DNA of 64,000 nucleotides from an uncultured Eubacteriales bacterium (GTDB taxonomy: Bacteria; Bacillota; Clostridia; Christensenellales; Aristaeellaceae), in assembly GCA_902789795.1 (NCBI GenBank), contig CADAPM010000023.1, forward strand, positions 1 to 64,000. Reading direction: 5' to 3'. Below, one piece after another: positions 41,998 through 51,588 of the stretch (within the stretch, counting starts at the first letter, position 1; each line of letters opens with the position of its first letter). The notes under the pieces were generated by a model that made no database searches, was not told where the DNA came from, and saw only the letters and a list, made by a program, of their open reading frames with translations. A program made the translations under genes and the position numbers.

Positions 41998-42954
41998 TTA
42001 CTCTTCGGTGGCGCGCAGGCTCAGGCCGAGACCTTCGAGCTTCTGCTCCACTTCTTCCAAACTCTTCTTGCCCAGGTTGCGGACCTTCATCATGTCCTCC
42101 TGGTTGCGCTGAACAAGCTCATTGACGGTGTTGATCCCCGCCCGCTTCAGGCAGTTGTAAGCGCGGACCGAGAGATCCAGCTCTTCGATGGTCATTTCCA
42201 GCAGGCGCTCGACCTTGTTATCTTCCGGCTCGACGACGGTCGGCGGAATGATCTGGTCAGTCAGGCGGCAGAACAGCGAGAGCTGTTCGGTCAGGATGCG
42301 CGCCGCGGTGGAGATCGCCTCATCGGGCTGGATCGTGCCATCCGTGGTCACTTCCAGGGTCAGACGGTCGTAGTCGGTGATCTGGCCGACGCGGGTATCG
42401 TCTACCGTGTAGTTGACCTTGCGGATGGGCGTATAGATCGAGTCGATGGGGATCACGCCGATGGGCGTCTGCGCGTCCTTGTTCTTATCCGCCTGGACAT
42501 AGCCGCGGCCATGATCCATGGTGATGAACATATGCAGGTGAGCGCTCTCGTCCAGGGTGGCGATGTGCAGGTCGGGATTCACGATCTCGACTTCGTCGTC
42601 CACATGGATGTCGCCCGCCGTCAATTCACAGGGACCCTTGACATCGATCTCGATGCGCTTAACATCGTCTGAGAAGAGCTTGATCGCCAGTTCCTTAAAG
42701 TTCAGGATAATTTCGGTAACATCTTCTTTGACACCGGGGATCGTGGAGAACTCATGCTGCACCCCTTCGATCTGCACGGAGGTCACAGCAGCGCCGGAAA
42801 GAGAGCTCAGGAGCACTCTGCGCAGCGCGTTGCCCAGCGTATGTCCGAAGCCGCGCTCCAGCGGCTCGATGACAAAACGGCCGAACTGATTGTTGTCCAG
42901 AATTTCGGTGCACTCGATGTGAGCCTTTTCGATTTCTGCGAACACTGGTTCCAA
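41998..42954 (-). CDS. rpoA: RNA polymerase alpha subunit
   Basis: The 318-residue protein contains the N-terminal dimerisation domain ([20 protein letters not shown] near 27-46) and the C-terminal domain that contacts DNA and activators ([20 protein letters not shown] near 257-276). It assembles beta and beta-prime into core polymerase. It sits in the alpha operon between rpsD (53 bases) and rplQ (16 bases), as is general in bacteria. Confidence 0.98.
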   Translation of the reverse strand: MEPVFAEIEKAHIECTEILDNNQFGRFVIEPLERGFGHTLGNALRRVLLSSLSGAAVTSVQIEGVQHEFSTIPGVKEDVTEIILNFKELAIKLFSDDVKRIEIDVKGPCELTAGDIHVDDEVEIVNPDLHIATLDESAHLHMFITMDHGRGYVQADKNKDAQTPIGVIPIDSIYTPIRKVNYTVDDTRVGQITDYDRLTLEVTTDGTIQPDEAISTAARILTEQLSLFCRLTDQIIPPTVVEPEDNKVERLLEMTIEELDLSVRAYNCLKRAGINTVNELVQRNQEDMMKVRNLGKKSLEEVEQKLEGLGLSLRATEE

Positions 42955-43007
42955 CCCTCCCTATCAGGTAACACCGCGTATAGCGGTAAAAAGCGGTAAG
43001 ATGGACA

Positions 43008-43604
43008 TCAGCGGCTGTAGAATTCGACGATCATGTTTTCCTGCACTTCGTAATCGATATCGTCACGGGCCGGCAGGGCACTGACTGTACCAGTCAGATT
43101 CTGGGCGTCAAACGTCAGCCACTTGGGCGTGAGCACGGAGGTGCCTTCACGCAGAGACTTGAACATCTCATATTCCTGAGAACGCTGACGCAGGGTGATG
43201 ACGTCCCCCACCTTCACCTGGTAGGAGGGGATATCCACCTTATTGCCGTTCACGCGGATATGGCCGTGGCCGACCACCTGGCGCGCCATACGGCGGGTCT
43301 TCGCGAGACCCAGACGGTAAACTACGTTGTCCAGGCGCAGCTCCAGCAGAGACAGCATGTTCTCGCCGGTAACGCCCTTCATGTTGGAAGCTTTCTCGAA
43401 GTAGTGTTGGAACTGCTTTTCCAGTACGCCATAGATGAAGCGGACCTTCTGCTTTTCCTTCAGCTGAGCGCCATACTCAGAGACCTTCTTGCGGCGCTGG
43501 CCGTTGGGGTTCCTCTTGGATTTCTTATTCGCGTAGCCCATGGCCGCCGGCGTGATATCCAGCGCGCGACACCGACGGGCGATCGGCTGCTTATTGTTAG
43601 CCAT
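43008..43604 (-). CDS. rpsD: 30S ribosomal protein S4
   Basis: S4 starts 30S assembly on 16S rRNA. The 198-residue protein has the S4 RNA-binding domain (RLDNVVYRLGLAKTRRMARQ near 91-110, followed by GHIRVNGNKVDIPSY) and an N-terminus without zinc Cys residues, the C-minus form. It is encoded in the alpha operon 20 bases after rpsK. In other bacteria S4 represses this operon. Confidence 0.98.
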   Translation of the reverse strand: MANNKQPIARRCRALDITPAAMGYANKKSKRNPNGQRRKKVSEYGAQLKEKQKVRFIYGVLEKQFQHYFEKASNMKGVTGENMLSLLELRLDNVVYRLGLAKTRRMARQVVGHGHIRVNGNKVDIPSYQVKVGDVITLRQRSQEYEMFKSLREGTSVLTPKWLTFDAQNLTGTVSALPARDDIDYEVQENMIVEFYSR

Positions 43605-43624
43605 TCAAATACTCCTCCTTCAAA

Positions 43625-43982
43625 TCAGACACGGCGGCGCTTCGGCGGACGGCAGCCATTGTGCGGGATCGGGGTGACGTCCTTGATCATGGTGACCTCA
43701 AGACCAGCGGTCTGCAGCGCGCGGATCGCGGCTTCACGGCCGGAGCCGGGGCCTTTGACCAGCACGTCCACATACTTGAGGCCGTACTCGAGAGACGCCT
43801 TCGCAGTTGCCGCGGAAACCCATGCCGCCCGCGCTCGCCCAGGACAGGGCCGCGCCGGTGGGATCCGTGATGGTGACGATGGTGTTATTGAAAGAAGAAC
43901 GGATATGGGCAACACCGCGCTCTACGAGCTTCTTTTCGCGGCGTTTGCGGGACGTCTTCTTCAGCTTAGTTTTGGGTGCCAT
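43625..43982 (-). pseudogene. rpsK: 30S ribosomal protein S11, interrupted by an internal deletion/frameshift
   Basis: The N-terminal half ([19 protein letters not shown] to [12 protein letters not shown]) reads in one frame from 43982, and the C-terminal half ([19 protein letters not shown] to [11 protein letters not shown]) reads in another down to 43625. The S11 segment normally between GFRG and the next helix (SRKSTPFAAQMAA) is absent. At the junction, near 43800-43815, the base string CCGCGGC fits both flanks. That fits loss of about 41 bases between short direct repeats. S11 is essential, so an assembly error, or a second intact copy elsewhere, is likely. Position between rpsM and rpsD is as expected. 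Confidence 0.9.
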
Positions 43983-44057
43983 TTTTTTCCCTCCGTATTC
44001 CCTCTGTTCGGGGAATTCGCTTCAGAATGTCTGACGTTTAGTCAGATCAGCAAATGA

Positions 44058-44426
44058 TTACTTCTTCTTGTTGCCGACGGTGCGCTTCGGGCCCTTGCGC
44101 GTACGCGCGTTGGTCTTGGAACGCTGGCCGCGGACAGGAAGGTTCCGGCGATGCCGGACGCCGCGGTAGGAGCCGATTTCGACCAGGCGCTTGATGTTCA
44201 GGGACACCTCACGGCGCAGGTCGCCTTCGACCTTCAGGTGATGCTCGATGTAGTCGCGCAGTTTGCTGATTTCGTTCTCCGAAAGGTCCTTCACACGGAT
44301 GTCCGGATTGATTTCCGTATCCGCCAGGATCTTTTTGGAGATGCTGGGGCCGATGCCGTAGATGTAAGTCAGACCGGCTTCGACGCGCTTGTCTCTGGGC
44401 AGGTCAACGCCCGCAATACGTGCCAT
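44058..44426 (-). CDS. rpsM: 30S ribosomal protein S13
   Basis: S13 binds the head of the 30S subunit and contacts the P-site tRNA. The 122 residues begin [20 protein letters not shown] and end in the basic tail [28 protein letters not shown] lies 11 bases before the ATG. It opens the alpha-operon part (rpsM-rpsK-rpsD-rpoA-rplQ) after an unusually long 300-base gap. Confidence 0.98.
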   Translation of the reverse strand: MARIAGVDLPRDKRVEAGLTYIYGIGPSISKKILADTEINPDIRVKDLSENEISKLRDYIEHHLKVEGDLRREVSLNIKRLVEIGSYRGVRHRRNLPVRGQRSKTNARTRKGPKRTVGNKKK

Positions 44427-44726
44427 GGATAGGATACACCTCCATTAGTTTGGTTGCCTTCGCCGCTCTCTCCCTCCTCAGCCGCGCGTAGATCACGTCC
44501 GGGGACGGCGGGGCGAAATGCGCCTGCATACGTACCTTTCGGCCGGCAGGCTTTGTATATATGGTAAGCTTAACGTGGTCTCATCGGCAGACAACCCCTG
44601 CCTCCGAGCAGCCGCCCACGCCGCTGACCATGACGAAATTTGTGCTGCGGCACCTTCCGGCGCGCAGCCTCCGCCGTCGGATTCCGGCGGCGGAGGCTGC
44701 GCTCCCAAAGGGAGCGCTATCGCAGT
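44427..44726 (-). other. 300-base non-coding interval between rpmJ and rpsM with two strong hairpins
   Basis: In most Bacillota these two genes are tens of bases apart. Just after the rpmJ stop, the minus strand can form GCGCTCCC/GGGAGCGC (44699-44717) and then a 13-bp stem GCAGCCTCCGCCG with its complement (44664-44700). The two share two bases, so they may be alternatives. Neither has a T-tract. The rest holds no coding frame I believe. It may be an alpha-operon leader, an attenuator or an inserted element; no good promoter was found in it. Confidence 0.6.
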
Positions 44727-44840
44727 TTAGCCCTGGCGCTGCTTGTGCTTGGGATTCTCGCAAATGATCATCACGCGACCCTTGCGCTTAATCACCTTGC
44801 ACTTTTCGCACATCGGCTTCACAGACGGACGTACTTTCAT
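44727..44840 (-). CDS. rpmJ: 50S ribosomal protein L36
   Basis: This 37-residue protein, [20 protein letters not shown] and onward, is the zinc-binding form of L36 with C11, C14, C27 and H32 as ligands. The ATG follows AAAGGAGGAA. It lies 63 bases after infA, the usual order. It is too short for common length cut-offs. Confidence 0.97.
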   Translation of the reverse strand: MKVRPSVKPMCEKCKVIKRKGRVMIICENPKHKQRQG

Positions 44841-44903
44841 GGGTATTCCTCCTTTGCGGGATTTTCATGCTCCTCCGGAACGCCCCGGATAAGCCAGACA
44901 GCG

Positions 44904-45125
44904 TCAGCTCTTGCTGCGCCAGGTAATCCTACCGCGAGACAGGTCGTAGGGGGAAAGCTCCACCGTGACCTTGTCGCCGGGATAGATACGGATAAAGTTC
45001 ATGCGCATTTTACCGCTGATATGCGCCATGATCCGGTGGCCGTTCGCTAACTCCACCTGGAATACGGCGTTCGGCAGCGCATCGACCACCTTGCCATCCA
45101 TTTCGATTACATCATCTTTGGACAA
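44904..45125 (-). CDS. infA: Translation initiation factor IF-1
   Basis: IF-1 occupies the A site during initiation. The 73-residue OB-fold protein reads [19 protein letters not shown] at the start, then [19 protein letters not shown] and [13 protein letters not shown]. The start is TTG at 45125, supported by GAGGAGGG 8 bases upstream and by the exact family N-terminus. Longer frames run into the upstream gene. The TTG overlaps the end of the KOW-protein gene by 14 bases, so it is probably translated by coupling. Confidence 0.95.
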   Translation of the reverse strand: MSKDDVIEMDGKVVDALPNAVFQVELANGHRIMAHISGKMRMNFIRIYPGDKVTVELSPYDLSRGRITWRSKS

Positions 45126-45453
45126 ATGTGCGACCCTCCTCGGAGACTGACGTTGCGGGATCCGGCCCTTTCGTGGGAAAATTGAGCTTTGCTCGCACCT
45201 GAGCGAGCGCTTTGCGGACATCGCTGTCCTTGAGCTGGCCCTGATCGGCCAAAGCTGTGATTTCCGGCAGCGTGACGGGCAGGGAAGACAGGTGAAGACG
45301 CTTCTTTTTCTTGGGATGGTCCAGCTTGCGGGTGTCGCCGTCGCAGATCATCGCAAAATCAGCGTCCAACATATATAATACCACAAACACCCGGCCTTTG
45401 TCACGCCCTTTTTTTGAAAGAACGGCACTTCCGCGAAAAATTTCCGCTTTCAC
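45112..45453 (-). CDS. KOW-type RNA-binding protein (L14e/L6e-like) between map and infA
   Basis: This 113-residue protein begins (V/M)[20 protein letters not shown], a KOW-like RNA-binding motif. It goes on with [27 protein letters not shown] split over two strands, then a helical, charged tail. Small proteins of this kind are common at this place in Clostridia; their role is probably ribosome-related but unproven. The GTG start at 45453 overlaps the map stop by 4 bases (GTGA), with GGGGAGG upstream. Confidence 0.8.
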   Translation of the reverse strand: MKAEIFRGSAVLSKKGRDKGRVFVVLYMLDADFAMICDGDTRKLDHPKKKKRLHLSSLPVTLPEITALADQGQLKDSDVRKALAQVRAKLNFPTKGPDPATSVSEEGRTFVQR

Positions 45454-46229
45454 GACCGTCCTCCCCTGGCTCCGCCGTCCGGTAGGGTCAGAATCTCAGG
45501 GCATCCATCCCTGCGGATGACCATGGTGTGCTCATAATGGGCCGCCGGCGAGTGGTCATTGGTGACTACCGTCCACCCGTTCGCCAATTCGTGGCACTGG
45601 TAATGTCCCCAGGTGATCATGGGCTCGATGGTCAGGGTCATGCCCGGCCGGAGCCTGGGCCCTCTGCCCGCGATGCCCGTGTTCGGGACGCTCGGATCCT
45701 CGTGCATGTCCTTGCCGATGCCGTGACCGGTGTACTCTCGCAGGACGCCGCAGTGGCGGCTTTCCGCGTACTTCTGCACCGCCGAGCTGATGTCGCCCAC
45801 GCGATTGCCGTTCAGCGCCTGCTTCCAGCCTTCCCAGAAGGCCTTCTCGGTGACGTCGATCAGCGTCTTTTTATCGTCGCTGATCTCCCCCACCGGCACT
45901 GTCAGGCAGCTGTCCGCCTGCCATCCGTCCTTGACGAGCGTCAGATCCATGGAGATGATCTGGCCTTCCTCCAGGCGGATATCGGGCGACGGGATGCCGT
46001 GGATGACCTCATCATCCACGGAGGTGCAGATGGACTTGGGGAAGCCCATGTACCCCAGCTCCGAGGGAACTGCGCCGTTCTTGCGGATCATTTCATCCGC
46101 CATCCGGTTGATGTCTTCAGTAGTGATCCCGGGGCTGACCTGGGAAGCCAGGTACTGCAGCACGTCGTACAGCAGGTGTCCCGCGGAACGCATATGCTCG
46201 ATCTGGATAGGGTTCTTGATGATGATCAT
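45450..46229 (-). CDS. map: Methionine aminopeptidase, type I
   Basis: Map removes the initiator Met from new proteins. The 259-residue pita-bread enzyme shows the five metal ligands in order: Asp in ISMDLTLVKDGWQAD (two Asp), His in EYTGHGIGKDMHEDP, Glu in LTIEPMITWG and a final Glu in HYEHTMV. The frame begins MIIIKNPIQIEHMRSAGHLL. It follows adk by 11 bases, the conserved order in the spc region. Confidence 0.97.
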   Translation of the reverse strand: MIIIKNPIQIEHMRSAGHLLYDVLQYLASQVSPGITTEDINRMADEMIRKNGAVPSELGYMGFPKSICTSVDDEVIHGIPSPDIRLEEGQIISMDLTLVKDGWQADSCLTVPVGEISDDKKTLIDVTEKAFWEGWKQALNGNRVGDISSAVQKYAESRHCGVLREYTGHGIGKDMHEDPSVPNTGIAGRGPRLRPGMTLTIEPMITWGHYQCHELANGWTVVTNDHSPAAHYEHTMVIRRDGCPEILTLPDGGARGGRS

Positions 46230-46240
46230 TCTTTAGCCTC

Positions 46241-46867
46241 TCAGCCGTTGATCGCCTCAAGGACTTTCTGGAAGTTCTGCTCAACGCTGTCTTCACAGTT
46301 CACGGCTTTGAGAAGGCCGCGCTCCTTGTAGTAGCTGATCAGGGGAGCAGTCTGCTCCTGGTATACGCGGAGGCGGTTACGGATGGTCGCTTCAGAGTCG
46401 TCCGGGCGCTGGATCAGCTTTTCGCCGTCGTTCTCGCACACTTCTCCGTTTTTCAGCAGAGAGATGTGGTAGGTGGCGCCGCACTTGGGGCACACGCGCC
46501 GGCCGGACAGGCGGTTCACGATAATCTCATCGGCCAGCTGCAGCTCGATCGCCACATCGATCTTGGCGAACTTGCCCAGCTCCTCGGCTTGATAGACCGT
46601 GCGCGGGAAGCCGTCCAGCATGTAGCCGTTGGCGCAGTCAGGCTCCTGCAGGCGTTCGCGAACGATAGCGATCACGACGTCATCCGGGACCAGAGCGCCG
46701 GATTCCACATAGCGCTTGGCTTCGAGACCGGTCTTGGTGCCTTCGCGCATCGCTTTGCGAAGGATCTCACCGGTGGAGATCTGCGGAATGCCCAGTTCTT
46801 TGGACAGCAGCTGCGCCTGGGTGCCCTTGCCGGCACCCGGAGGGCCCAGGAAGATAATGTTGCTCAT
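46241..46867 (-). CDS. adk: Adenylate kinase
   Basis: Adk balances ATP, ADP and AMP. The 208-residue protein starts MSNIIFLGPPGAGKGTQAQL with the P-loop, contains the AMP site motif DGFPRTVYQAEEL near 84-96 and has a zinc-type lid (RRVCPKCGATYH and CENDGEKL near 127-155). I chose ATG 46867 because AGGAGG lies 7 bases upstream; the frame stays open further without a site. The 109-base gap before it holds an inverted repeat of the GGGAGG type around GGACATGTCC (46894-46917). Confidence 0.97.
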   Translation of the reverse strand: MSNIIFLGPPGAGKGTQAQLLSKELGIPQISTGEILRKAMREGTKTGLEAKRYVESGALVPDDVVIAIVRERLQEPDCANGYMLDGFPRTVYQAEELGKFAKIDVAIELQLADEIIVNRLSGRRVCPKCGATYHISLLKNGEVCENDGEKLIQRPDDSEATIRNRLRVYQEQTAPLISYYKERGLLKAVNCEDSVEQNFQKVLEAING

Positions 46868-46976
46868 TTCCGTACCTCCTGTTCGTGGAGAATGGGAGGA
46901 GGACATGTCCCCCTCCCAGTGATGATACAAAATTCATCCAAGGACGGTTTTACAGCCGTTCAGGCTGCTGCGCCGA

Positions 46977-48269
46977 TCAAAGGAATCCCTTGTAGTGACG
47001 CATGGTCATCTGGGCTTCCAGCTGACGCAGCGTCTCCAGCGCGACCTGCACGGCGATCAGGATGGACGAAGCGCCGAAGGGCACCGTCACGTTCACTGTA
47101 CGCCAGAGGAAGGTCGGCAGGGTGGCCAGCAGGGCCAGGAACAGCGCCGCGAACAGCGTGAGCCGCTTAGAGGTGCGATCCAGGTACATGGTGGTCGCAG
47201 TGCCCGGACGCACGCCGGGAATGTGGCCGCCCTGCTGCTGGACGTTCTTCGAGATATCCTCCGGGTTGAAGGAGATCGCGGAGTAGAAGTAGCTGAAGCC
47301 GATGATCAGCAGAGCGCAGATCAGAGCGTAGAGCCAGGACTGCTGGTTCATGTTCTGCTGCCACCACTGATAGGCGCCGGAGCTCTGGTTGATCATCGCC
47401 ATGATCGTTCCGGGGAACGCCATGAAGGAGTAAGCGAAGATCAGGGGCAGAACGCCAACGGCCAGCAGCTTCAACGGGATGTGGGTGGCCTGGCCGCCGT
47501 ACATCTTGCGGCCCACGACGCGCTTGGCATACTGGACCTGGATGCGGCGCTCGGCCATATCCACGAAGGTGACCAGTACAACGATCACCACAGTGGTCAG
47601 CAGGATGATGATCACGTCATCCAGGTACTGGCCGTTGCCGCCGAACAGAGCCGCGACAGCGCTGATGATGCCGTTGAACAGGTTGGAGACGATACCTACG
47701 AAGATCAGCAGGGAGACACCGTTGCCGATGCCCTTCGCAGTGATCCGCTCGCCGATCCACACGGCCAGCATGGTGCCGGCGGCCATGACCAGGGAGATCA
47801 GCGCGTAGCCCCAGAAGGTGTTATAGCCATCTTTCAGGACCTGCGTGTTGTCCGCGGTGGTCATGCGCTGCAGCGTCATGATGATGCCGATGGACTGGAG
47901 GATCGCCAGACCCACGGTGACGTACCGCGTGATCATGTTGATCTTCTTGCGGCCTTCTTCGCCGCCGTCCTTGCTCAGCCGCTCCAGCGCGGGGATCGCC
48001 ACGCACAGCAGCTGGATGATAATGGAAGCGTTGATGTAGGGCGTGATACCCATGGCCATGACAGTGGCCTGAGACAGGTTGCCGCCGGTCATCATGTTGA
48101 CCAGGTTGAGCACGTCTACGCCCGCAACCGCGGAGGAAACAGCTTCAGGATTCACGCCGGGGGTCGGGATCACACCGACCAGGCGGAACAGGAGAAGCAT
48201 GCCGAAGGTGTAAAGCAGCTTTTTGCGGATATCCTTAATGCGCCAGGCGTTTTTCAAGGTTTCCCACAT
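46977..48269 (-). CDS. secY: Protein translocase subunit SecY
   Basis: SecY is the channel of the Sec system. The 430-residue protein has ten hydrophobic segments, the family N-terminus (MWETLKNAWRIKDIRKKLLY), a plug region after the first helix (GVNPEAVSSAVAG), QLLCVAIPALERLSKDGGEE near 86-105 and the cytosolic loop PEDISKNVQQQGGHIPGVRPG near 330-350 (read in two parts). It starts 3 bases after rplO, so it is coupled to the spc ribosomal genes. Confidence 0.98.
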   Translation of the reverse strand: MWETLKNAWRIKDIRKKLLYTFGMLLLFRLVGVIPTPGVNPEAVSSAVAGVDVLNLVNMMTGGNLSQATVMAMGITPYINASIIIQLLCVAIPALERLSKDGGEEGRKKINMITRYVTVGLAILQSIGIIMTLQRMTTADNTQVLKDGYNTFWGYALISLVMAAGTMLAVWIGERITAKGIGNGVSLLIFVGIVSNLFNGIISAVAALFGGNGQYLDDVIIILLTTVVIVVLVTFVDMAERRIQVQYAKRVVGRKMYGGQATHIPLKLLAVGVLPLIFAYSFMAFPGTIMAMINQSSGAYQWWQQNMNQQSWLYALICALLIIGFSYFYSAISFNPEDISKNVQQQGGHIPGVRPGTATTMYLDRTSKRLTLFAALFLALLATLPTFLWRTVNVTVPFGASSILIAVQVALETLRQLEAQMTMRHYKGFL

Positions 48270-48272
48270 CGC

Positions 48273-48713
48273 TTACTTCACCTCCACCTTCCCACCGCAA
48301 GCTTCGATCTTTTCCTTGGCGGAGGCTGTCACTTTTTCAACCTTGACCGTCAGTTTCTTGGTCAGCTCACCGCCGCCAAGAACCTTGACACCGGCCTGCA
48401 CCTTGTTGACCAGACCCGCATCCATCAGGATCTCGGAGGTGACTTCGACGCCATCCTCAAAGGCGTTCAGAGCGCTCACGTTGATGGTGGCATACTCCTT
48501 GCGATAGATGTTGGTAAAGCCGCGCTTGGGCAGACGGCGGGTCAGAGGCATCTGACCGCCTTCAAATCCGGGGCGCTTGCCGCCGCCGGAACGCGCTTTC
48601 GCGCCCTTGTGGCCCTTACCGGACGTCTTGCCGAGTCCGGAGCCTACGCCTCTGCCGAGGCGCTTCGGGGCAGTCGTCGAGCCGATAGCCGGCTGCAACT
48701 CATGCAGTTTCAT
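48273..48713 (-). CDS. rplO: 50S ribosomal protein L15
   Basis: L15 is an assembly protein of the large subunit. The 146 residues begin [20 protein letters not shown], have the glycine-rich [20 protein letters not shown] and [17 protein letters not shown], and end in a beta domain. It is located between rpmD and secY as usual, 23 bases after rpmD. Confidence 0.98.
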   Translation of the reverse strand: MKLHELQPAIGSTTAPKRLGRGVGSGLGKTSGKGHKGAKARSGGGKRPGFEGGQMPLTRRLPKRGFTNIYRKEYATINVSALNAFEDGVEVTSEILMDAGLVNKVQAGVKVLGGGELTKKLTVKVEKVTASAKEKIEACGGKVEVK

Positions 48714-48736
48714 TTTAGGGGCCCTCCTAATCGTTG

Positions 48737-48919
48737 TTATTCGTTGATCTCTTCGACCTTGACCATGTGCTTTACAGCAAAGATCTGGCCTTTGATCTGG
48801 GGCGTCGCGTCATGGATGACGGACTGGCCGATCTTCCTGAGGCCCAGGGCCTTGACGTTGGCCTTGTGCTTGGGAAGAGAAGCGATGGGGGACTTGACCA
48901 GAGTGATCTTCAGTTTCAT
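48737..48919 (-). CDS. rpmD: 50S ribosomal protein L30
   Basis: The 60-residue protein [20 protein letters not shown], followed by [20 protein letters not shown], is bacterial L30 in full length. It lies between rpsE (14 bases) and rplO (23 bases). Confidence 0.97.
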   Translation of the reverse strand: MKLKITLVKSPIASLPKHKANVKALGLRKIGQSVIHDATPQIKGQIFAVKHMVKVEEINE

Positions 48920-48933
48920 TGTTCAGTCCCTCC

Positions 48934-49434
48934 TCAGCCCAGAATGTCTTCCACGTTCTTGCCGCGCATCTGAGCCACGGTCTCCGCGTTGCGCAGGAGC
49001 TTCAGGCCTTCGATGGTCGCCTTCACGGTGTTGATGCGGTTGCTGGTGCCGAAGGTCTTGGTGCGGATATCCTTGATGCCCGCCAGCTCCAGGACGGCAC
49101 GCGCGCCGCCGCCGGCGATAACGCCAGCGCCCTCTTCAGCGGGCAGCAGCACGACTTTCGCGGTGCTGAACAGGCCGTCGACGGGATGCGGGATGGTCGT
49201 TCCCACGATGGGAACATTCACCAGATGCTTCTTGGCGGCTTCCGTCGCCTTGCGGATGGCTTCGGGCACTTCCATGGCCTTGCCGATGGCGCAGCCCACG
49301 CGGCCCTTCTCGTCGCCAACGACGACCAGCGCCGCGAAGCGGAAGTTCTTACCGCCCTTAACGACCTTCGTGACGCGGTTCAGCGACACGAGGCGCTCTT
49401 TGAATTCGCTAACAGGTTCTTCTCTGCGATACAT
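48934..49434 (-). CDS. rpsE: 30S ribosomal protein S5
   Basis: S5 is involved in decoding accuracy and mRNA unwinding. The 166-residue protein has the double-stranded-RNA-binding-like N-terminal domain ([20 protein letters not shown] near 10-29, then [16 protein letters not shown]) and the conserved C-terminal half with [19 protein letters not shown]. The length is normal. It follows rplR by 15 bases. Confidence 0.98.
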   Translation of the reverse strand: MYRREEPVSEFKERLVSLNRVTKVVKGGKNFRFAALVVVGDEKGRVGCAIGKAMEVPEAIRKATEAAKKHLVNVPIVGTTIPHPVDGLFSTAKVVLLPAEEGAGVIAGGGARAVLELAGIKDIRTKTFGTSNRINTVKATIEGLKLLRNAETVAQMRGKNVEDILG

Positions 49435-49449
49435 CTGCGTTGACCTCCC

Positions 49450-49818
49450 TTAGAAGTTCAGCCCGGCTTCACGAGCACCGGCAGCCAGTTCGGCCACACG
49501 TCCGGTATAGACGTAGCCGCCGCGGTCGAAGACCACGGTCTTGATACCGGCATTCAGCGCACGCTCGCCGACCAGCTTGCCAACCAGTTTGGCAGCGCCC
49601 TTCTTGTCCACGTCATCCAGCTGGCCCTTGATCTGGGGATCCAGGGTGGAGGCGGAGACCAGGGTCACACGCTTGGTGTCGTCGATGATCTGAGCATAGA
49701 TGGACTTGTTGCTGCGATAGACGCTCAGACGCGGCATATCGGGGGTGCCGCTGATCTTTTTGCGAACGCGGGCGTGACGGATCACGCGCACTTCATTGCG
49801 GTCGCGCTTTTTGAACAT
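49450..49818 (-). CDS. rplR: 50S ribosomal protein L18
   Basis: L18 binds 5S rRNA. The 122 residues include [20 protein letters not shown] near 17-36, [19 protein letters not shown] and the C-terminal [20 protein letters not shown]. It lies 18 bases after rplF in the normal spc order. Confidence 0.98.
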   Translation of the reverse strand: MFKKRDRNEVRVIRHARVRKKISGTPDMPRLSVYRSNKSIYAQIIDDTKRVTLVSASTLDPQIKGQLDDVDKKGAAKLVGKLVGERALNAGIKTVVFDRGGYVYTGRVAELAAGAREAGLNF

Positions 49819-49836
49819 ATGCGTTCACTCCCTTCC

Positions 49837-50382
49837 TTACTTCTTGCCGGCCTTGCCTTCCTTGCGCAGGATCCGCTCGCCCTGGTACTTGATGCCTTTG
49901 CCCAGATAGGGTTCCGGAGGACGAATGGCGCGGATGTCAGCGGCAAGGTTGCCGACCACTTGCTTATTGATGCCCTTGACCACGATGGTGGTCTGGTTGG
50001 GCGTTTCAAAGGACACGTTTTCGGGCGCGTCCAGGATGACCGGGTGAGAGAAGCCGATCGCGATATCCAGCTTCTTGCCGGAATCCTTGGCCTCGGCGTG
50101 ATAGCCGGTGCCAACCATTTCCAGGGTCTTGGCGAAACCATCGGTCACGCCGACGACCATGTTGTGGATCAGCGCACGATACAAGCCGTGCATCGCGCGG
50201 TGTTCCTTATCGTCGGAGGGGCGGGTCAGCACCAGCTGGCCGTCCTTCTGTTCGATCGTGATATCAGGGTTGACCTGCTGGCACAGCGCCCCCTTGGGGC
50301 CCTTGACGGTGACGAGATTGTTCTCAACGTTGATCGTCACGCCGGCAGGGACGGTGATCGGCATTCTTCCGATACGAGACAT
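49837..50382 (-). CDS. rplF: 50S ribosomal protein L6
   Basis: L6 supports the factor-binding region of the 50S subunit. The 181-residue protein starts MSRIGRMPITVPAGVTINVE and contains VTVKGPKGAL, RALIHNMVVGVTDGF and the C-terminal RPPEPYLGKGIKYQGERILR. It lies 33 bases after rpsH. Confidence 0.98.
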   Translation of the reverse strand: MSRIGRMPITVPAGVTINVENNLVTVKGPKGALCQQVNPDITIEQKDGQLVLTRPSDDKEHRAMHGLYRALIHNMVVGVTDGFAKTLEMVGTGYHAEAKDSGKKLDIAIGFSHPVILDAPENVSFETPNQTTIVVKGINKQVVGNLAADIRAIRPPEPYLGKGIKYQGERILRKEGKAGKK

Positions 50383-50415
50383 AATATTTTCCTCCCTTAA
50401 ATTAAAGCGTGATGA

Positions 50416-50814
50416 TTACCACACGTAGCAGAGCACTTCGCCGCCGAGGTTTTCCTTGCGGGCAGCCTTGTCGGTCATGATGCCTTTGCTGGTGGAGATG
50501 ATCGCAATACCGAGGCCACCCAGGACCTTGGGCAGATCTTCACAGGCCGCATAGACACGCAGACCGGGCTTGCTGATGCGCTTGAGGCCGACGATGACGG
50601 GCTGTTTCTTGTCCAGATACTTCAGGGTGATCTTGATGTTGCCCTGCAGGCCGTCGTCGATGAACTCGTAGGACTTGATGTAACCTTCCTCCTGGAGGAG
50701 TTTCGCGATGCTCTTCTTCATATTGGAAGCGGGCATCGTGACGCTGTCATGCTTCGCAACCTGAGCGTTGCGGATACGGGTCAGCATATCAGCAATGGGA
50801 TCATTGACTACCAT
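50416..50814 (-). CDS. rpsH: 30S ribosomal protein S8
   Basis: S8 is a primary 16S-binding protein and, in some bacteria, the regulator of the spc operon. The 132 residues begin [20 protein letters not shown] after the start and end in [20 protein letters not shown] followed by EVLCYVW. The normal gene order rpsN-rpsH-rplF is kept. Confidence 0.98.
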   Translation of the reverse strand: MVVNDPIADMLTRIRNAQVAKHDSVTMPASNMKKSIAKLLQEEGYIKSYEFIDDGLQGNIKITLKYLDKKQPVIVGLKRISKPGLRVYAACEDLPKVLGGLGIAIISTSKGIMTDKAARKENLGGEVLCYVW

Positions 50815-50829
50815 TGTAAAACCTCCTCC

Positions 50830-51015
50830 TTACCAGCTGGCCTTGCGGACGCCGGGAATCTGGCCCTTGTAAGCCAGCTCTCTGAAGCAGATACGGCAGA
50901 TGCCGTAGCGGCGGAGAACCGAGTGCGGACGGCCGCACAGCGTGCAGCGCGTGTAAGCACGGGTGGAGAACTTGGCCGGACGGGCCTGACGGACCTTCAT
51001 AGATGTCTTTGCCAT
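50830..51015 (-). CDS. rpsN: 30S ribosomal protein S14, zinc-binding type
   Basis: The 61-residue short form of S14 has two CxxC pairs ([20 protein letters not shown]), the zinc-dependent version common in Bacillota. It follows rplE by 15 bases and precedes rpsH by 15. Confidence 0.98.
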   Translation of the reverse strand: MAKTSMKVRQARPAKFSTRAYTRCTLCGRPHSVLRRYGICRICFRELAYKGQIPGVRKASW

Positions 51016-51030
51016 AATGTTTCTCCTCCC

Positions 51031-51573
51031 TTACTGCGCAAACGGCATTCCCAGCAGACGAAGCAGTTCCTTCGCTTCTTCGTCCGTCTTGGCAGTCGTT
51101 ACGAAAATCATTTCCAGGCCGCGGATCTTCTCGACCTTATCGTAGTCGATTTCGGGGAAGATCAGCTGTTCCTTGATGCCCAGGGCATAGTTGCCGCGGC
51201 CATCGAACGCCTTGGTGGATACGCCGCGGAAGTCGCGGACACGGGGCAGCGCGATGGAGACCAGCTTATCGGTGAACTCTTCCATCCGGGCGCCGCGCAG
51301 GGTGACCTTCGCGCCGATGTTCTGGCCCTCACGGACCTTGAAGTTCGCGACGGATTTCTTCGCCTTGGTGACCTGCGGCTTCTGGCCGGAGATCAGGGTC
51401 AGCTCCGCCACGGCGGATTCCAGTGCCTTTGCGTTGTCCTTGCAGTCGCCCAGGCCCATGTTGATGATGACCTTGACGAGCTTCGGGATCTCCATCACAT
51501 TCTTGTAGCCGAATTTCTGCTGGAGCGCAGGCACGGCTTCATTGACATAACGATCATGCAATCTTGTTGCCAT
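51031..51573 (-). CDS. rplE: 50S ribosomal protein L5
   Basis: L5 binds 5S rRNA and contacts the P-site tRNA. The 180-residue protein has [20 protein letters not shown] near 20-39, [20 protein letters not shown] and the closing [19 protein letters not shown]. It lies between rplX and rpsN. Confidence 0.98.
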   Translation of the reverse strand: MATRLHDRYVNEAVPALQQKFGYKNVMEIPKLVKVIINMGLGDCKDNAKALESAVAELTLISGQKPQVTKAKKSVANFKVREGQNIGAKVTLRGARMEEFTDKLVSIALPRVRDFRGVSTKAFDGRGNYALGIKEQLIFPEIDYDKVEKIRGLEMIFVTTAKTDEEAKELLRLLGMPFAQ

Positions 51574-51588
51574 TTCCCCGCGCCTCCT

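Noticed and set aside
45126..45221. Longer N-terminus for IF-1
   Set aside because: The upstream part codes for the KOW-type protein in another frame; the TTG at 45125 gives the exact IF-1 start with a good ribosome binding site.
46995..49034. 679-codon plus-strand frame across secY, rplO, rpmD and part of rpsE
   Set aside because: Antisense to essential genes and low in complexity; no plausible product.
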